Position numbers and translations under genes: made by a program
Shown: one piece after another, positions 1-9,300 of the stretch
Numbering within the stretch: position 1 is the first letter of the stretch
Layout: each line of letters starts with the position of its first letter
Source of the DNA: Gaiella sp038230035
Lineage (GTDB): Bacteria > Actinomycetota > Thermoleophilia > Gaiellales > Gaiellaceae
Length of the DNA: 64,000 nt
Assembly (NCBI GenBank): GCA_038230035.1
Contig: JBBRNX010000014.1
Coordinates: 1 to 64,000 of the forward strand
Direction: 5' to 3'
The notes under the pieces: generated by a model
Told to the model about the DNA's origin: nothing
Seen by the model: only the letters and a program-made list of their open reading frames with translations
Databases searched by the model: none

Positions 1-1
1 C

Positions 2-133
2 CGAAACCGGGCACTCCTGATCCGCTGGTCGAAGAAAGACCAGAACCACCTGGCGCTCCTCCAACTCGCCAGCGGCCTGATCGCCTTCAAGAAAGCACAC
101 ACCACCCGGCTCGCAACCGCCCAAGCGGGATAG
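2..133 (+). pseudogene. IS5-family transposase, C-terminal fragment
   Basis: Only the last 43 residues of an open frame entering from the window edge are present, so it is partial. It starts RNRALLIRWSKKDQNHLALL and continues into a helix ending LIAFKKA. This arrangement (basic RRLLIRW-like stretch followed by NHLALL and LIAF) is typical of the extreme C terminus of IS5-family DDE transposases. The catalytic residues lie outside the window. The frame runs up to, or slightly into, a truncated integrase on the opposite strand, which suggests that insertion of this IS, or a later deletion, destroyed the integrase. Whether the rest of the IS is intact cannot be seen. Confidence 0.7.
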
Positions 134-434
134 GCCCTAAGTGTTTCTCGACCACCATCTCGTAGCTTGCGATGGTCGAGGTTCGCAGCCCGCGCGTTGG
201 CAGCGTCCTGATCCACGTTTGAAGGAAGTCGGCGACCGTGTCGTGTGACGATGCCAAATGTAAGCCTATGTCCTGTCGGCTAAGGCCTTCCGTCAATGCG
301 CGTTGTGCCTCCCTCCTCGTGTTGAAGCCACTCATCCAGCGTTGCCTGCGCCGATGGGTGATCGGATCCGGGCTGACGTCGAACACGACGGCCCACGTCC
401 GGCCACGGCGCCGTATGTGCCCTCTTGTCGTCAA
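87..434 (-). pseudogene. Truncated tyrosine recombinase (phage-type integrase), N-terminal part
   Basis: About 105 residues of a site-specific integrase remain. An Arm-type DNA-binding segment (RGHIRRRGRTWAVVFDV, then an RRRQRWMSGFNTRREAQ stretch) is followed by the start of the SAM-like core-binding domain (TVADFLQTWI ... TIASYEMVVEKHL). A full enzyme is about 370-400 residues with an R...HxxR...Y catalytic domain; none of that is present. Homology is lost somewhere between positions 100 and 140, where the transposase tail begins on the other strand. The TTG start overlaps the stop of the upstream regulator (TTGA), so both were once one operon. It is surely inactive. Confidence 0.75.
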
Positions 435-991
435 GAGGCATCTTTCTCGCGAGCCTGCTCCCTTGCGCGGCGCTCATCGCGAAGACAGCGGGTTAACTGC
501 TCGACCTCCGCTCTCAGATCTTGCAATCGACGTTCGAGCAGATTGATCTGATGTTGCGCGCGGGCATCCGTCGAACCTGAGATTTCGGAAGCCATTTCAC
601 CTTGCGCTGCAGAGTTGCGAGACGCAGAGACCGTCGCCTGCGGTTGAACACCCGGGGCGCCGGTGTCCCAACGATCATCAAGCACCTCGTGGTACTCGCG
701 GACGCGAACACTTTTCGCTACATGGGGGCTCGAGCGGATGAACCGAGTGTCATCGGGAGGCCGAAGGAACCGCAGAGGCGAGATCCGGAATGTCAAAGCG
801 AACGCGATCAGGTCGTTCGCGTCGAAGTGACGCGTCCTCGCGCCGTCGACAGACCGCTCGGCCGCGGAGACGGTGGCCCTCGACCACCGCTCCCCAAGGA
901 ACTGCTCCAAGTGCAGGGCCGCTTCCTCTTGTGTCCAGCGCCGGAACACACGTGCACGTTGCAGGTTGTACGCAACAACCTGGTTTGGCAT
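431..991 (-). CDS. XRE-family helix-turn-helix regulator of the integrative element
   Basis: A 186-residue protein. Residues 1-80 form a Cro/C1-type helix-turn-helix (LQRARVFRRWTQEEAA, then WSRATVSAAERS as recognition helix). A Ser/Ala-rich linker follows, and the last 50 residues are a charged coiled coil (INLLERRLQDLRAEVEQLTR). ATG at 991 is preferred over an in-frame TTG four codons upstream. The gene overlaps the integrase remnant by four bases, the usual regulator-integrase pairing of actinobacterial integrative elements. It is inferred to control excision or integrase expression. It is intact although its partner is broken. Confidence 0.75.
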   Translation of the reverse strand: MPNQVVAYNLQRARVFRRWTQEEAALHLEQFLGERWSRATVSAAERSVDGARTRHFDANDLIAFALTFRISPLRFLRPPDDTRFIRSSPHVAKSVRVREYHEVLDDRWDTGAPGVQPQATVSASRNSAAQGEMASEISGSTDARAQHQINLLERRLQDLRAEVEQLTRCLRDERRAREQAREKDAS

Positions 992-1102
992 CAGGACCCG
1001 CAAACGATTTGCAGCCAGCTTTTCTCCAATCTAGCCAATCAATCACCAAGCAGACCATGGGGGGTGCTCTCTATCGTCTTATGATACAGCTTTTTAAGCT
1101 TT

Positions 1103-1120
1103 GTCTGTTGTTGTACAGAC
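1103..1120. promoter_or_regulatory. Inverted repeat, candidate operator upstream of the XRE gene
   Basis: GTCTGT and ACAGAC form a perfect 6-bp inverted repeat with a 6-base spacer, about 110 bases upstream of the XRE start. Position and size suit an autoregulatory operator. There is no other support. Confidence 0.3.
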
Positions 1121-1199
1121 GCACGTCTTCGCTCGGCGCTATGTCCCAACGCACTCTCCGCGGTCGCAAATTAGTCGTTCAGCGATACTTGTAAGCCAA

Positions 1200-1283
1200 G
1201 CCGAAGTGGCGGAACTGGTAGACGCGCCGGATTCAAAATCCGGTTCTCGAAAGGGAGTGTGGGTTCGATTCCCACCTTCGGCA
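1200..1283 (+). tRNA. tRNA-Leu(CAA)
   Basis: A class II tRNA of 84 bases. The acceptor stem GCCGAAG pairs with CTTCGGC and the discriminator base is A. The anticodon stem CCGGA/TCCGG encloses the loop TTCAAAA, giving anticodon CAA at 1234-1236. A long variable arm and the T-loop GGTTCGATTCC are present. The CCA end is not encoded. The coding region at 1288 begins five bases later, so they are probably co-transcribed. Integrative elements often use tRNA-Leu genes, and an integrase remnant lies on the 5' side, but I see no repeated copy of the tRNA 3' end in the window. Confidence 0.97.
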
Positions 1284-1287
1284 CTCG

Positions 1288-2238
1288 ATGGGCCTGATGA
1301 GTCGAGTCGCGGACGAAGGGCGGAACGCACAGGCTCCGCGCCGTACTCTGCTCGTTCTCGTACCGCTGGTCGGTCTTCTCGGCCTCGTCGCGATCGGGTC
1401 AACGGGCCACGCGCAGGCGGGGATCGGCCGACACCGGCCCTCCTACGTCGTCGCCGACACCGTCGGCAGTTTGGTTCTCGTCCTGCTCGTCATCGGCGTT
1501 GGCCTGGCGGCGTGGGTCTTGTTCTCAGGGCGCGACTACCTGGTCGCCCGGCGGCTCGAGAAGCGCAGGCGGTGGTGGACGTCGCTGCTCGCGTTCGGCG
1601 TCGTTGTACTCGTCTTGTTCCTGCCGTTCGCGCGAGGCCTCCGGCATCCCCATCAGAGTCAGGGGACGCCCTCGGTCGCGCCGCCGCCGGCTGCCGGGAG
1701 CACGACGCCCACAACGGCGGGGGCGGCGTACAAGCCGCGCTTTGCGACGGCTCCGGTGGTCCTCGTCCTCGGGTTAGCCGGCGGCGTGGCGCTAGCCGTG
1801 TACGCCGCCCACCGGTCGCGGCGACGTGCGCTCGGGGGCTCGGATGACGAAGCCTCGCCTGCGCCGACGTTGTCGGACGTCCTCGACGATACCCTCGACG
1901 ATCTTCGCGCCGAGCCCGAACCGCGGCGGGCCGTGATCGCCGCGTACGCGCGACTCGAGCGCACGTTGGGTGCGTTCGGCCTGCCGCGCCGCCCGGCCGA
2001 GGCGCCCGACGAATACCTGCGTCGAATCCTGGTCGACCTCGAAGTCAACTCCCGTTTCGCCCAGCAGTTATCACAACTGTTCGCGCGCGCGAAGTTCTCG
2101 CAGCACAGCGTCGACCAGGCGATGAAGGAGGAGGCGATCCAGCTGCTCGTGTCGATCCGGACCGGCCTGCGGGAAGCGGATGAGCGCGCAGAGCATCAAG
2201 CCTTGATCGACAAGACATTGCGACGAGCCACTTCGTGA
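1288..2238 (+). CDS. DUF4129-domain membrane protein
   Basis: A 316-residue protein with an N-terminal membrane segment (TLLVLVPLVGLLGLVAIG), two more around residues 55-75 and 95-112, a Pro/Thr-rich loop, a fourth helix (APVVLVLGLAGGVALAVYA), and a cytosolic C-terminal DUF4129 domain (RRAVIAAYARLERTLGAFGLPRR...PDEYLRRIL). DUF4129 proteins sit beside MoxR and DUF58 genes in actinobacteria, as here, usually in operons linked to envelope or transglutaminase functions. The role is unknown. ATG 1288 or ATG 1297 could be the start. The stop overlaps the next GTG by three bases (GTGA). Confidence 0.85.
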   Translation: MGLMSRVADEGRNAQAPRRTLLVLVPLVGLLGLVAIGSTGHAQAGIGRHRPSYVVADTVGSLVLVLLVIGVGLAAWVLFSGRDYLVARRLEKRRRWWTSLLAFGVVVLVLFLPFARGLRHPHQSQGTPSVAPPPAAGSTTPTTAGAAYKPRFATAPVVLVLGLAGGVALAVYAAHRSRRRALGGSDDEASPAPTLSDVLDDTLDDLRAEPEPRRAVIAAYARLERTLGAFGLPRRPAEAPDEYLRRILVDLEVNSRFAQQLSQLFARAKFSQHSVDQAMKEEAIQLLVSIRTGLREADERAEHQALIDKTLRRATS

Positions 2239-2756
2239 GCCGTGTCGTTCTGCGTGCGGCTGCAGTTCTGCTTGCTACGGCAATCGTGCTGGCAGTCGTC
2301 CTCCTGACCCCGCTCGGCAACCGCGGTCTCGTCATTCATGCCGTGGAGGTTGGTGCCGTCGCAGCGTTCCTCCTCGTTCTCGTCGCCGCGCTTCGCAGCT
2401 CGCTACGCACCGTCGAGCCGTCCCCGTTCGAGCAAGCCCTCGAGGGGTCGCGCGCGCAAGCGCCGAAGCGCGTGCCGCAGCTCGCCCAGCTCGAGCGCGA
2501 GGTCGGAATGGGGATTGCGAATGCCTTCGACCTGCATCACCGCCTGCTGCCAACGCTGCGCGAGACCGCGGCAGGGCTTTTGTCGGCGCGCCGCGGTATC
2601 GACCTCGAGACCCACCCGGAGGCCGCACGTGCGGTACTCGGTGAAGACGCGTGGGAGCTCCTGCGCCCCGATCGGCCGGCGCCCGTCGACCGAAGGGCCC
2701 GCGGTGCCGACCTCGCGTCGGTCAACCGCACGATTGCCGCTCTGGAGGCACTGTGA
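2235..2756 (+). CDS. Membrane protein of the MoxR/DUF58 operon, unknown function
   Basis: 173 residues: two N-terminal transmembrane helices (roughly residues 4-26 and 35-55) and a soluble C-terminal part with several helices rich in Glu, Arg and Leu. No family is recognised. It starts at GTG overlapping the previous stop and its own TGA overlaps the GTG of the MoxR gene, so translation is coupled on both sides. This fixes it as a true member of the operon, probably a membrane partner of the DUF4129 and DUF58 proteins. Confidence 0.75.
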   Translation: MSRVVLRAAAVLLATAIVLAVVLLTPLGNRGLVIHAVEVGAVAAFLLVLVAALRSSLRTVEPSPFEQALEGSRAQAPKRVPQLAQLEREVGMGIANAFDLHHRLLPTLRETAAGLLSARRGIDLETHPEAARAVLGEDAWELLRPDRPAPVDRRARGADLASVNRTIAALEAL

Positions 2757-3736
2757 TCCAGCTCGCGGACGTGCGAGATCTCGGTGCGCGCATCCTCGAC
2801 GAGGTCGAGCGCGCAGTTGTCGGCAAACGCGCGGAGCTCGAGCTTGTCCTGAGCGGCCTGCTCGCCGACGGGCACGTTCTGCTCGAGGACTACCCAGGCC
2901 TCGCAAAGACACTTGCCGCTCGCTCGTTTGCGCACGTCACGGCGATGAGCTTCTCCCGCGTCCAGTTCACGCCGGATCTGATGCCGGCTGACGTGACTGG
3001 CTCGTCGATCTGGAACCAGCGCGACGCGGATTTCGAGTTCAGGAGCGGCCCGATCTTCGCCAACTTCGTTCTAGCGGACGAGATCAACCGCGCACCGCCC
3101 AAGACCCAGGCTGCTCTGCTGGAGGCGATGCAGGAACGTCAGGTGACGACGGACGGCGTGACGCGTCCCTTGGAGCGGCCGTTCCTCGTCCTTGCAACTC
3201 AGAACCCCATCGAATACGAGGGCACCTATCCGCTCCCCGAGGCGCAACTCGACCGATTCGTCCTGCGCACGGGCTTCGGCTACCCGGCGGCCGACGACGA
3301 ATGGACCGTCCTCGCACGCAGGCTTGAGCGGCAGGTGGACGAGATCGAGCTACAGCCGGTCATCGATCGGGAGACGCTCCTCGCTATGCAGGCCGCCGTC
3401 GAGCAGGTCTACGTCGCCGAGAGCCTCGGCCGCTACATCGTCGCGATCGTCGGCGCGACGCGGGACAGCCCGAGCACCACGGTCGGCGCAAGCCCACGAG
3501 GGAGCCTGGCCCTGCTCAAGCTCGCCCGTTGCAAGGCAGCACTCGCCGGACGCGACTATGCGACACCGGACGACGTGAAGGCGATCGCCGTGCCGGCGCT
3601 TGGGCACAGGCTCGTGCTGAAGCCCGAGCTGTGGGTGCAGCAGTATTCGGCCGAAACGGTCGTCCGGGACGTCCTCGATCAGGTTCCGACGCCGACCGCC
3701 GAGGACATTGCGCCGAAGACAACGCCGGCGTCGTGA
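2753..3736 (+). CDS. MoxR-family AAA+ ATPase
   Basis: 327 residues. The Walker A region is DYPGLAKT (MoxR enzymes often have GVPGLAKT), Walker B is FVLADEINRAPPKTQ, and sensor 1 is FLVLATQNPIEYEGTYPLPEAQ followed by the arginine finger region LDRF. The C-terminal lid domain carries SPRGSLALLKLARCKAAL. MoxR ATPases act as chaperones that activate or assemble partner proteins, commonly DUF58/VWA proteins encoded next door, as here. The start is GTG 2753 in a GTGA overlap; an upstream ATG in the same frame lies wholly inside the previous gene and is rejected. Confidence 0.92.
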   Translation: MIQLADVRDLGARILDEVERAVVGKRAELELVLSGLLADGHVLLEDYPGLAKTLAARSFAHVTAMSFSRVQFTPDLMPADVTGSSIWNQRDADFEFRSGPIFANFVLADEINRAPPKTQAALLEAMQERQVTTDGVTRPLERPFLVLATQNPIEYEGTYPLPEAQLDRFVLRTGFGYPAADDEWTVLARRLERQVDEIELQPVIDRETLLAMQAAVEQVYVAESLGRYIVAIVGATRDSPSTTVGASPRGSLALLKLARCKAALAGRDYATPDDVKAIAVPALGHRLVLKPELWVQQYSAETVVRDVLDQVPTPTAEDIAPKTTPAS

Positions 3737-5007
3737 CGCGGCGAGCATCGCCGAGACTCGCCGTCTACGGCGTGCTGTGCGCCCTCGGGCTCGTCGCAGC
3801 GCTCGCCACGCGCCGACCCGAGCTCGTGGCCCTTGCCGCACCCCTCGCGCTCGTATTCGCCGTCGCGGCGCTCAGCGACCGCGACCCGAGGGTTCGTGCC
3901 TGGATCGAAGTCGACCGCGAACGCATGCTCGAAAACGAGGAGATCGACGTCGAGCTCACGTTTCGCGCCGACAGTCGCGTCGAACAGATCGAAGCGCTGC
4001 TCGTCGTTCCCGACGGGTTCGATCTCGTCGAGGGCGACAATCCTCTCTCGCTACGGCTCGGCGAAGGCGACGACGAGACGGTGCGGCTACGCCTACGCGC
4101 GACGCTTTGGGGTGCGTACGCACTCGGAGACCTTCGTCTGCGAGCCCGTGACCCGCTCGCGCTCTGGACACGCGAGTGGCGTGTCGCCCGCCCTCACCAT
4201 CTCCACGTCTATCCCCGTCCCGAGACGCTGCGCGAGCTCGTCACACCAGTCCGCACGAACCAGGCGATCGGCGACACGGTAGCCCGCAGCAAGGGAGACG
4301 GACTGGAGTTCGCCGATGTACGCCAGTTCGTCCCGGGCGATCGAGTCCGATCGGTCAACTGGCGGGCCAGCGCGCGTAGAGCCGAGCTGATCGTGAACGA
4401 GCGCCACCTGGAGCGCAGCGGCGACATCGTGCTGTTCCTCGACACGTTCGCCGACGTGCGGAAGCTCGACGAAAGCTCTCTCGACTCGGCGATCCGCGCC
4501 ACCGCGACGCTCGCCGACCACTACCTCGCCCGCCGCGACAGGGTCGGGCTCGTCGCTTTCGGGGGAACGCTGCGCTGGTTGACGCTGGGCTCCGGGCTCC
4601 GCCAGCGCTACCTGCTCGTCGAGGCTCTCCTCGCGACCCAACTGCTGTTCAGCTACGCCTGGAAGGACATCGACGTGATCCCGAGCCGGACGATGCCGCC
4701 GGGGGCGCTCGTCATCGCGATCACGCCGCTGCTCGACCCTCGCGCCATCGCGGCGCTGCTCGACCTGCGCGCCCGACGGCACGACCTGGTCGTGGTCGAG
4801 GTGTCGCCGCTGCAGATCGTGGAGCCCGGTTCGGAGCCGCACGAGCAACTCGCCTACCGTCTATGGCGTTTGCGACGTGACGAGCTCGTGGCGCGCCTGG
4901 AAGGACTCGGGATTGCCGTTGCGCGCTGGTCGGGCGACGTGCCGCTCGGAGCTGCGATCGAGGAGGTGAGGTCGTTCAGGCGTCACGCGCAGCTCGCGCG
5001 GCGGTAG
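3733..5007 (+). CDS. DUF58 (VWA-like) membrane protein
   Basis: 424 residues. Two N-terminal hydrophobic helices (LAVYGVLCALGLVAALA and LVALAAPLALVFAVAAL) are followed by a beta-rich region and the DUF58 signature GDRVRSVNWRASARRAELIV at about residues 195-215. A von Willebrand A-like fold follows (DIVLFLDTF resembling a MIDAS DxS-type strand). Family members are presumed substrates or partners of the adjacent MoxR ATPase. GTG 3733 overlaps the moxR stop (GTGA). The physiological role is not known for this group. Confidence 0.88.
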   Translation: MTRRASPRLAVYGVLCALGLVAALATRRPELVALAAPLALVFAVAALSDRDPRVRAWIEVDRERMLENEEIDVELTFRADSRVEQIEALLVVPDGFDLVEGDNPLSLRLGEGDDETVRLRLRATLWGAYALGDLRLRARDPLALWTREWRVARPHHLHVYPRPETLRELVTPVRTNQAIGDTVARSKGDGLEFADVRQFVPGDRVRSVNWRASARRAELIVNERHLERSGDIVLFLDTFADVRKLDESSLDSAIRATATLADHYLARRDRVGLVAFGGTLRWLTLGSGLRQRYLLVEALLATQLLFSYAWKDIDVIPSRTMPPGALVIAITPLLDPRAIAALLDLRARRHDLVVVEVSPLQIVEPGSEPHEQLAYRLWRLRRDELVARLEGLGIAVARWSGDVPLGAAIEEVRSFRRHAQLARR

Positions 5008-5039
5008 TCACCGCCGTCGCCGCGGTCCTCGTCGCAGGT

Positions 5040-5510
5040 GTGCTCGCAACCCGTGCCGTGCTTCTGTCGACCGGTCCGACAGCGAGGTTGCTCGTCGCTG
5101 TAGGGATCGCAGGCTTGGTGGCGCTCGCAGTCGGAATCGCAGCGCCGTCGACGGCCACCGTCGGTGCGGGACTCGCGCTCGTCGGCGGCCAGTACGGTCT
5201 GCAGCTCGTCCTCGACGACCCGCCGCCGGACGCCAAGGCGGCAGTCGTCGCCGCCGCGCTCCTGGGTGCAGGAGAGCTCGCGTTCTGGTCGATCGAGTTG
5301 CGGAGACGAGGGCCGCGTGAAGCCGGTCGCCGTGCGCGCCGCATTGGCTTCGAACTCATCCTCGTGCTTGCGGGTCTCGTGCTCGCTGCAGTCGTCCTCG
5401 CGCTGGCCGACGTGGGCCGGGTCGGCTGGGCAGGCATCGAGCTCGTCGGGAGTGTTGCCGCGATCGCGCTTCTCGGTCTCGCGGTGCTCGCGCTGCGGCC
5501 CAGCCGGTGA
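5040..5510 (+). CDS. Integral membrane protein, unknown function
   Basis: 156 residues with about five hydrophobic helices and very little loop sequence apart from a basic stretch (RRRGPREAGRRARR) near residue 90. The frame upstream of GTG 5040 stays open back into the DUF58 gene and encodes another hydrophobic stretch (VVTAVAAVLVAGVLA), so the true start may be further upstream at a non-standard codon. It is the last gene of the DUF4129-MoxR-DUF58 operon. No family is recognised. Confidence 0.65.
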   Translation: MLATRAVLLSTGPTARLLVAVGIAGLVALAVGIAAPSTATVGAGLALVGGQYGLQLVLDDPPPDAKAAVVAAALLGAGELAFWSIELRRRGPREAGRRARRIGFELILVLAGLVLAAVVLALADVGRVGWAGIELVGSVAAIALLGLAVLALRPSR

Positions 5511-5525
5511 TGCGCGCCGGCGGTA

Positions 5526-5531
5526 TAGCCT
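5526..5531 (+). promoter_or_regulatory. -10 box TAGCCT, leaderless-type promoter
   Basis: TAGCCT lies 6 bases before GTG 5538, so transcription would begin at or next to the start codon. The same layout precedes many genes in the window. Confidence 0.55.
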
Positions 5532-5537
5532 GCCGCC

Positions 5538-5783
5538 GTGTCGTACATCGCCGGCCTCCACTACTGGATCCATTGGCCGACGCGGGGTGGGTACAACTTC
5601 GTCAGCGGGCCGCTCGCCGACATCACGCTCTTCACCGCGTTCGTGAGCACGCTGTTCCTCTGGTGGCGAAAGCACAACTGCCACGTCGATCGCTGCTGGC
5701 GGTTGCAGTGGCACCCGCATCCCGACCACGGGCACCCCGTCTGCAAGAAGCATCATCCCGACGGCGGGAACATCACAGGCTAG
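5538..5783 (+). CDS. Small Cys/His-rich membrane protein
   Basis: 81 residues. The N-terminal half ends in a single membrane helix (ITLFTAFVSTLFLWW). The C-terminal tail is packed with metal-ligand residues: CHVDRCWRLQWHPHPDHGHP, then CKKHHPDG. Three Cys and nine His in about 35 residues suggest a metal-binding tail on one face of the membrane. I recall similar short proteins in actinobacteria and phages, with no assigned function. GTG 5538 follows a clear TAGCCT -10 box with a 6-base gap, supporting a real, separately transcribed gene. Confidence 0.7.
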   Translation: MSYIAGLHYWIHWPTRGGYNFVSGPLADITLFTAFVSTLFLWWRKHNCHVDRCWRLQWHPHPDHGHPVCKKHHPDGGNITG

Positions 5784-5819
5784 ACACCGGCTAAAGCGCA
5801 ATGCTAGTGTCGCGCCGCG

Positions 5820-6377
5820 ATGCCTCGCTTCGACTTGCCGAACGCCGCGCCCGAACCGCTTCGGCTCGTTCAGCTCTTCGTCAATACCGCGTCCGTCATC
5901 GAGCATCGCGTCGAGTGGCTGGCGGCACCGTCAGCGCTCGCACTATGGCTCGACGAGCACGACGCGCAAGCGAGCGGGAAGCCGACGCCCGCTGACCTCA
6001 AGCGTGCGCTCGTGCTCCGCGAGGCGCTGCGCGCGCTGCTCGTTCGCAACAACACCGGCGAGGAAGCCGCCGATGCCCCAGCCGTTGTGAACCAGGCGGC
6101 GGAGCGCGCGGGTCTCAGGCTCGCGCTCGACGAGTCTGGCGAGCTTCGCCTCGAGGTCCGAGAAGGGGGCGTGGACGGCGCGCTTGGCCGCATCCTCGCA
6201 GTCGCCCATGGCGCCATGCTCGACGGGAGCTGGACGCGGCTGAAGGTCTGCCGAAACTGCTGCTGGGCGTTCTACGACCCGTCGAAGAACCGGTCGGGGA
6301 CGTGGTGCTCGATGCAGATCTGCGGGAATCGGCGGAAGACTCGGGCCTACCGGAAGCGGAAGGCGGGAGAACAGTGA
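5820..6377 (+). CDS. CGNR zinc-finger transcriptional regulator
   Basis: 185 residues. The N-terminal ABATE-like domain (FDLPNAAPEPLRLVQLFVNT...) senses an unknown stress or ligand. The C-terminal zinc finger has CRNCCWAFYDPSKNRSGTWC followed by SMQICGNRRK, matching the CGNR family signature (CxxC...CxxxxCGNR). Such proteins are predicted DNA-binding regulators. The TGA stop overlaps the GTG of the permease gene, so it is co-translated with the ABC exporter and may regulate it. A TAGTGT box lies 9 bases before the ATG. Confidence 0.9.
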   Translation: MPRFDLPNAAPEPLRLVQLFVNTASVIEHRVEWLAAPSALALWLDEHDAQASGKPTPADLKRALVLREALRALLVRNNTGEEAADAPAVVNQAAERAGLRLALDESGELRLEVREGGVDGALGRILAVAHGAMLDGSWTRLKVCRNCCWAFYDPSKNRSGTWCSMQICGNRRKTRAYRKRKAGEQ

Positions 6378-9300
6378 GTCGTGCCCGTGCCCCGCTCGTC
6401 GTTGCCGCCGCACGGCTCCGGGCGCACCGCGGTCGGGCGCTGCTCGTGGCGCTCGGGGTCTCGGCGACAACGGCGCTGCTCCTCGGTGTCATTGGCGGCA
6501 GCCTCATCGCGAGAGATCGCGCGGTCGCTCGCCAGCTGACCGCGCTCCCAGCGGCCGACCGGAGCTTCCGCGTCGATGCATTCGGGCTTCCCGCGGGTGA
6601 GAAGTACGACGCAGCCGACGGCCAGGCGACCGCCGCGCTCCACCTGCTCGCCCCGGGGACGCCCCTGCGCGCGAGCTTCTTCCGCGAGCTGCGCATCGAT
6701 CACGAGCTCACCCAGCTTGCCGGCCTCGACAATCTCGCCGGGTTGGTGGTCCTCCGCTCGGGCCGGCTACCGCAGAGCTGCGCGCCTGCTCGGTGCGAGG
6801 TGCTCCAGATCGGTGCTGCGGGCGACCCACGGCTGGACGAAGGGGATATCCATCTCGTCCGGGTAGGCGTCGCCGACCTGCGCGACCGCGCGGTCTTCGG
6901 CACGTCGCTGGACACGGTCCGGATCGGCGGGGAGGCACCGGTGTTGCTGCTTGCAGACGGCAGGCACGTCTTCGACACGCTGCCCGCCTTCGACGGCATC
7001 TTCCGCACCTACGGCTGGATCGCACCGGTCGACCCGAACCGGCTGCACGTTTGGGACATCTCGCGTGTGCTGGAGCGCGAGACGCGCGCGCAGGGCGATC
7101 TCGCCCGCGCAGGGGACGTGTTTCGGCTCAGCGGGCCGGATCAGGCGTTGCTCGACGCGAGGGCGAGCGGGCGGGCGTCCGCGCAACGGCTGGCGCTCGT
7201 GGGTGGCGAGGGCAGCGCGCTGCTGCTCGGGTTCGCGATCGTCGTCGCCGTCGGCATGCGGCGTGGGCTAGCGAACGAGCGCCGCCGGCTGCGGCAGCGC
7301 GGCGCGTCGGGCCGGCAGACGTTTCTCGCGGCGGCGGGCGAGATCGGGACGCTGACGCTGATCGGGACGCTGCTTGGTGTCTGTCTCGGCGTCGCAGCCG
7401 TCGCCCTTCTCGCACGGCGAGCCGGGCTGCCGGCCGGCGGCGTTCTCGGCCACTCGCTGTGGTCACCGACGGCTGTCGGGCTCATCTTCAGTGCATGGCT
7501 GGTCTCGACCGGCGTCCTGATCGCCGCCGCGACCATGCGTGAGGGCGACATGCCTATGCGCCGTCTCGGGTTGCTCGACGTCGCAGCGCTCGGCGCTTTG
7601 GGAGCCGTCGTGCTCGGTCTCGCCCGCGGCGGTCTCGACTCGACAGCCGCCTCGACCGGAGGCACCCGCGTGCTGTTGCTGCTCCTCCCGGGACTGATCT
7701 GCTTTGTCGCTGCGGTCGCCGTCGCGCGGCTGCTGCAGCCGTTGATGCGCCTCGGCGAGCGGGCTGCGCGGCGGACGAGCGCGCTCGTGCCCAGGCTCGC
7801 GCTGCTGGCGCTCTCCAGGTCTCCCGCTCGTACGAAGGCGACGGCGGCGTTCCTCGTTGTCGGCTTCGGTCTGGCGCTCTTCGCGGCGAGCTGGCGGGCG
7901 ACGCTGGAGCGCGGTGCCCGCGACCAGGCGGCGTTCCAGGTGCCGCTGGACGTGACGCTGACCGAAGGCACGCAGCTCGTCCAGCCACTCGACGTCGCGT
8001 CGATCGACGGGTACGAGCGACTGGCGCCGGGGGTAAAGGCGTTCCCGGCGGTGCGCCGGCTGGCGGACGTCGCCGGCGAAGGTGCGAGCGTCGCGAGCCC
8101 GACACTGCTCGGCCTGCCGGCCGCGGCCATCGGGTCGCTCCATTGGCGGTCCGACTTCTCCAACGTGCCGCGCAACGAGCTCGCCCGGCGCGTCGGGAAG
8201 GACGGCCCGGCCGCGCTCCGCGGCGTTTCGACGAAGGGCGGGGTCGCGTCGGTGCGAGTCGCGCTGGCCGGTGACCCGGTCCAGCTCGACCTCGTCACGC
8301 TCGACCGCGACGGCAACGTGGGCACGGTCACACTGGGGGAGCATGCGGCCGGGACGTTCCTGGCGACCGCGAAGCTCCCCCTCGCGACGACCGAGATCGT
8401 CGGGCTGGAGATCTCGCTCTCCTCGAGCACGCTGCTCGGGTACACGCACCGCAACGCGGAGGCCGAGACCTCGTCGGTTCCGGGCGGCTCCGTTGCGCTC
8501 GGGCGGCTCGCCGTCAATGGGAAGAAGGTGACCGACTGGCATGGCTTCGTCGGTCGTCATGGCCTGCAGATCAGGGGCGGCGGTGCGTTGCGCGCCAGCT
8601 ACGCGTTCACGGAGGGCCAGACGATGGTGTTGCGGCTTCCTCAGGTGACGGACGGCCGACCGCTACAGGTGATCGCGAGTCCCGAGATCGCCCGCTCCGC
8701 TGGTCCGGACGGCTCGCTCGTATTGGACGTTCAGGGAACACCCGTGCCTGCGACGGTCGTCGGCGTGGCCGATCGCTTTCCGGCCGCGCAAGAACAGGGC
8801 GAGGGCTTTGTCGTTGCCGACGAGTCGCGGCTGCGCACCGTGCTCGATGCCGATGTGCCGGGATCGGGCACACCCGCCGAGGTCTGGCTCGCAACGCCCG
8901 ATCAAGCATCCCTCGACGCGGCACTCTCGCGGCCCCGGTTCGCCCCGCTCGACCGAGCGTCACGCGTCGCGATCGAGCGCGCGCTCGTCTCGGATCCGCT
9001 GGCGCGCGGGATCACGATCGCGCTCGGCGTTGCCGCCGTGCTTGCACTCGCGCTCGCGTTGCTCGGGTTCTGGATCGCGCTCGTCAGCGAGCTGCGCGAC
9101 GAGCGCGGAGAGCTGTTCGACCTCGAGGCGCAGGGGGTGCCGCCGAGGATCCTGCGGCGGCAGCTGCGCGTCCGAGCGGCGCTCCTGCTCGCGTTCGCGC
9201 TCGTCGTGGGAGCGGTGCTCGGCTGGGTGCTCTCGCGTCTCGTCGTCGCAGTCGTCCGGTCAACAGCTGGAACCATTCCCGCCGACCCGCCGCTCCAGCT

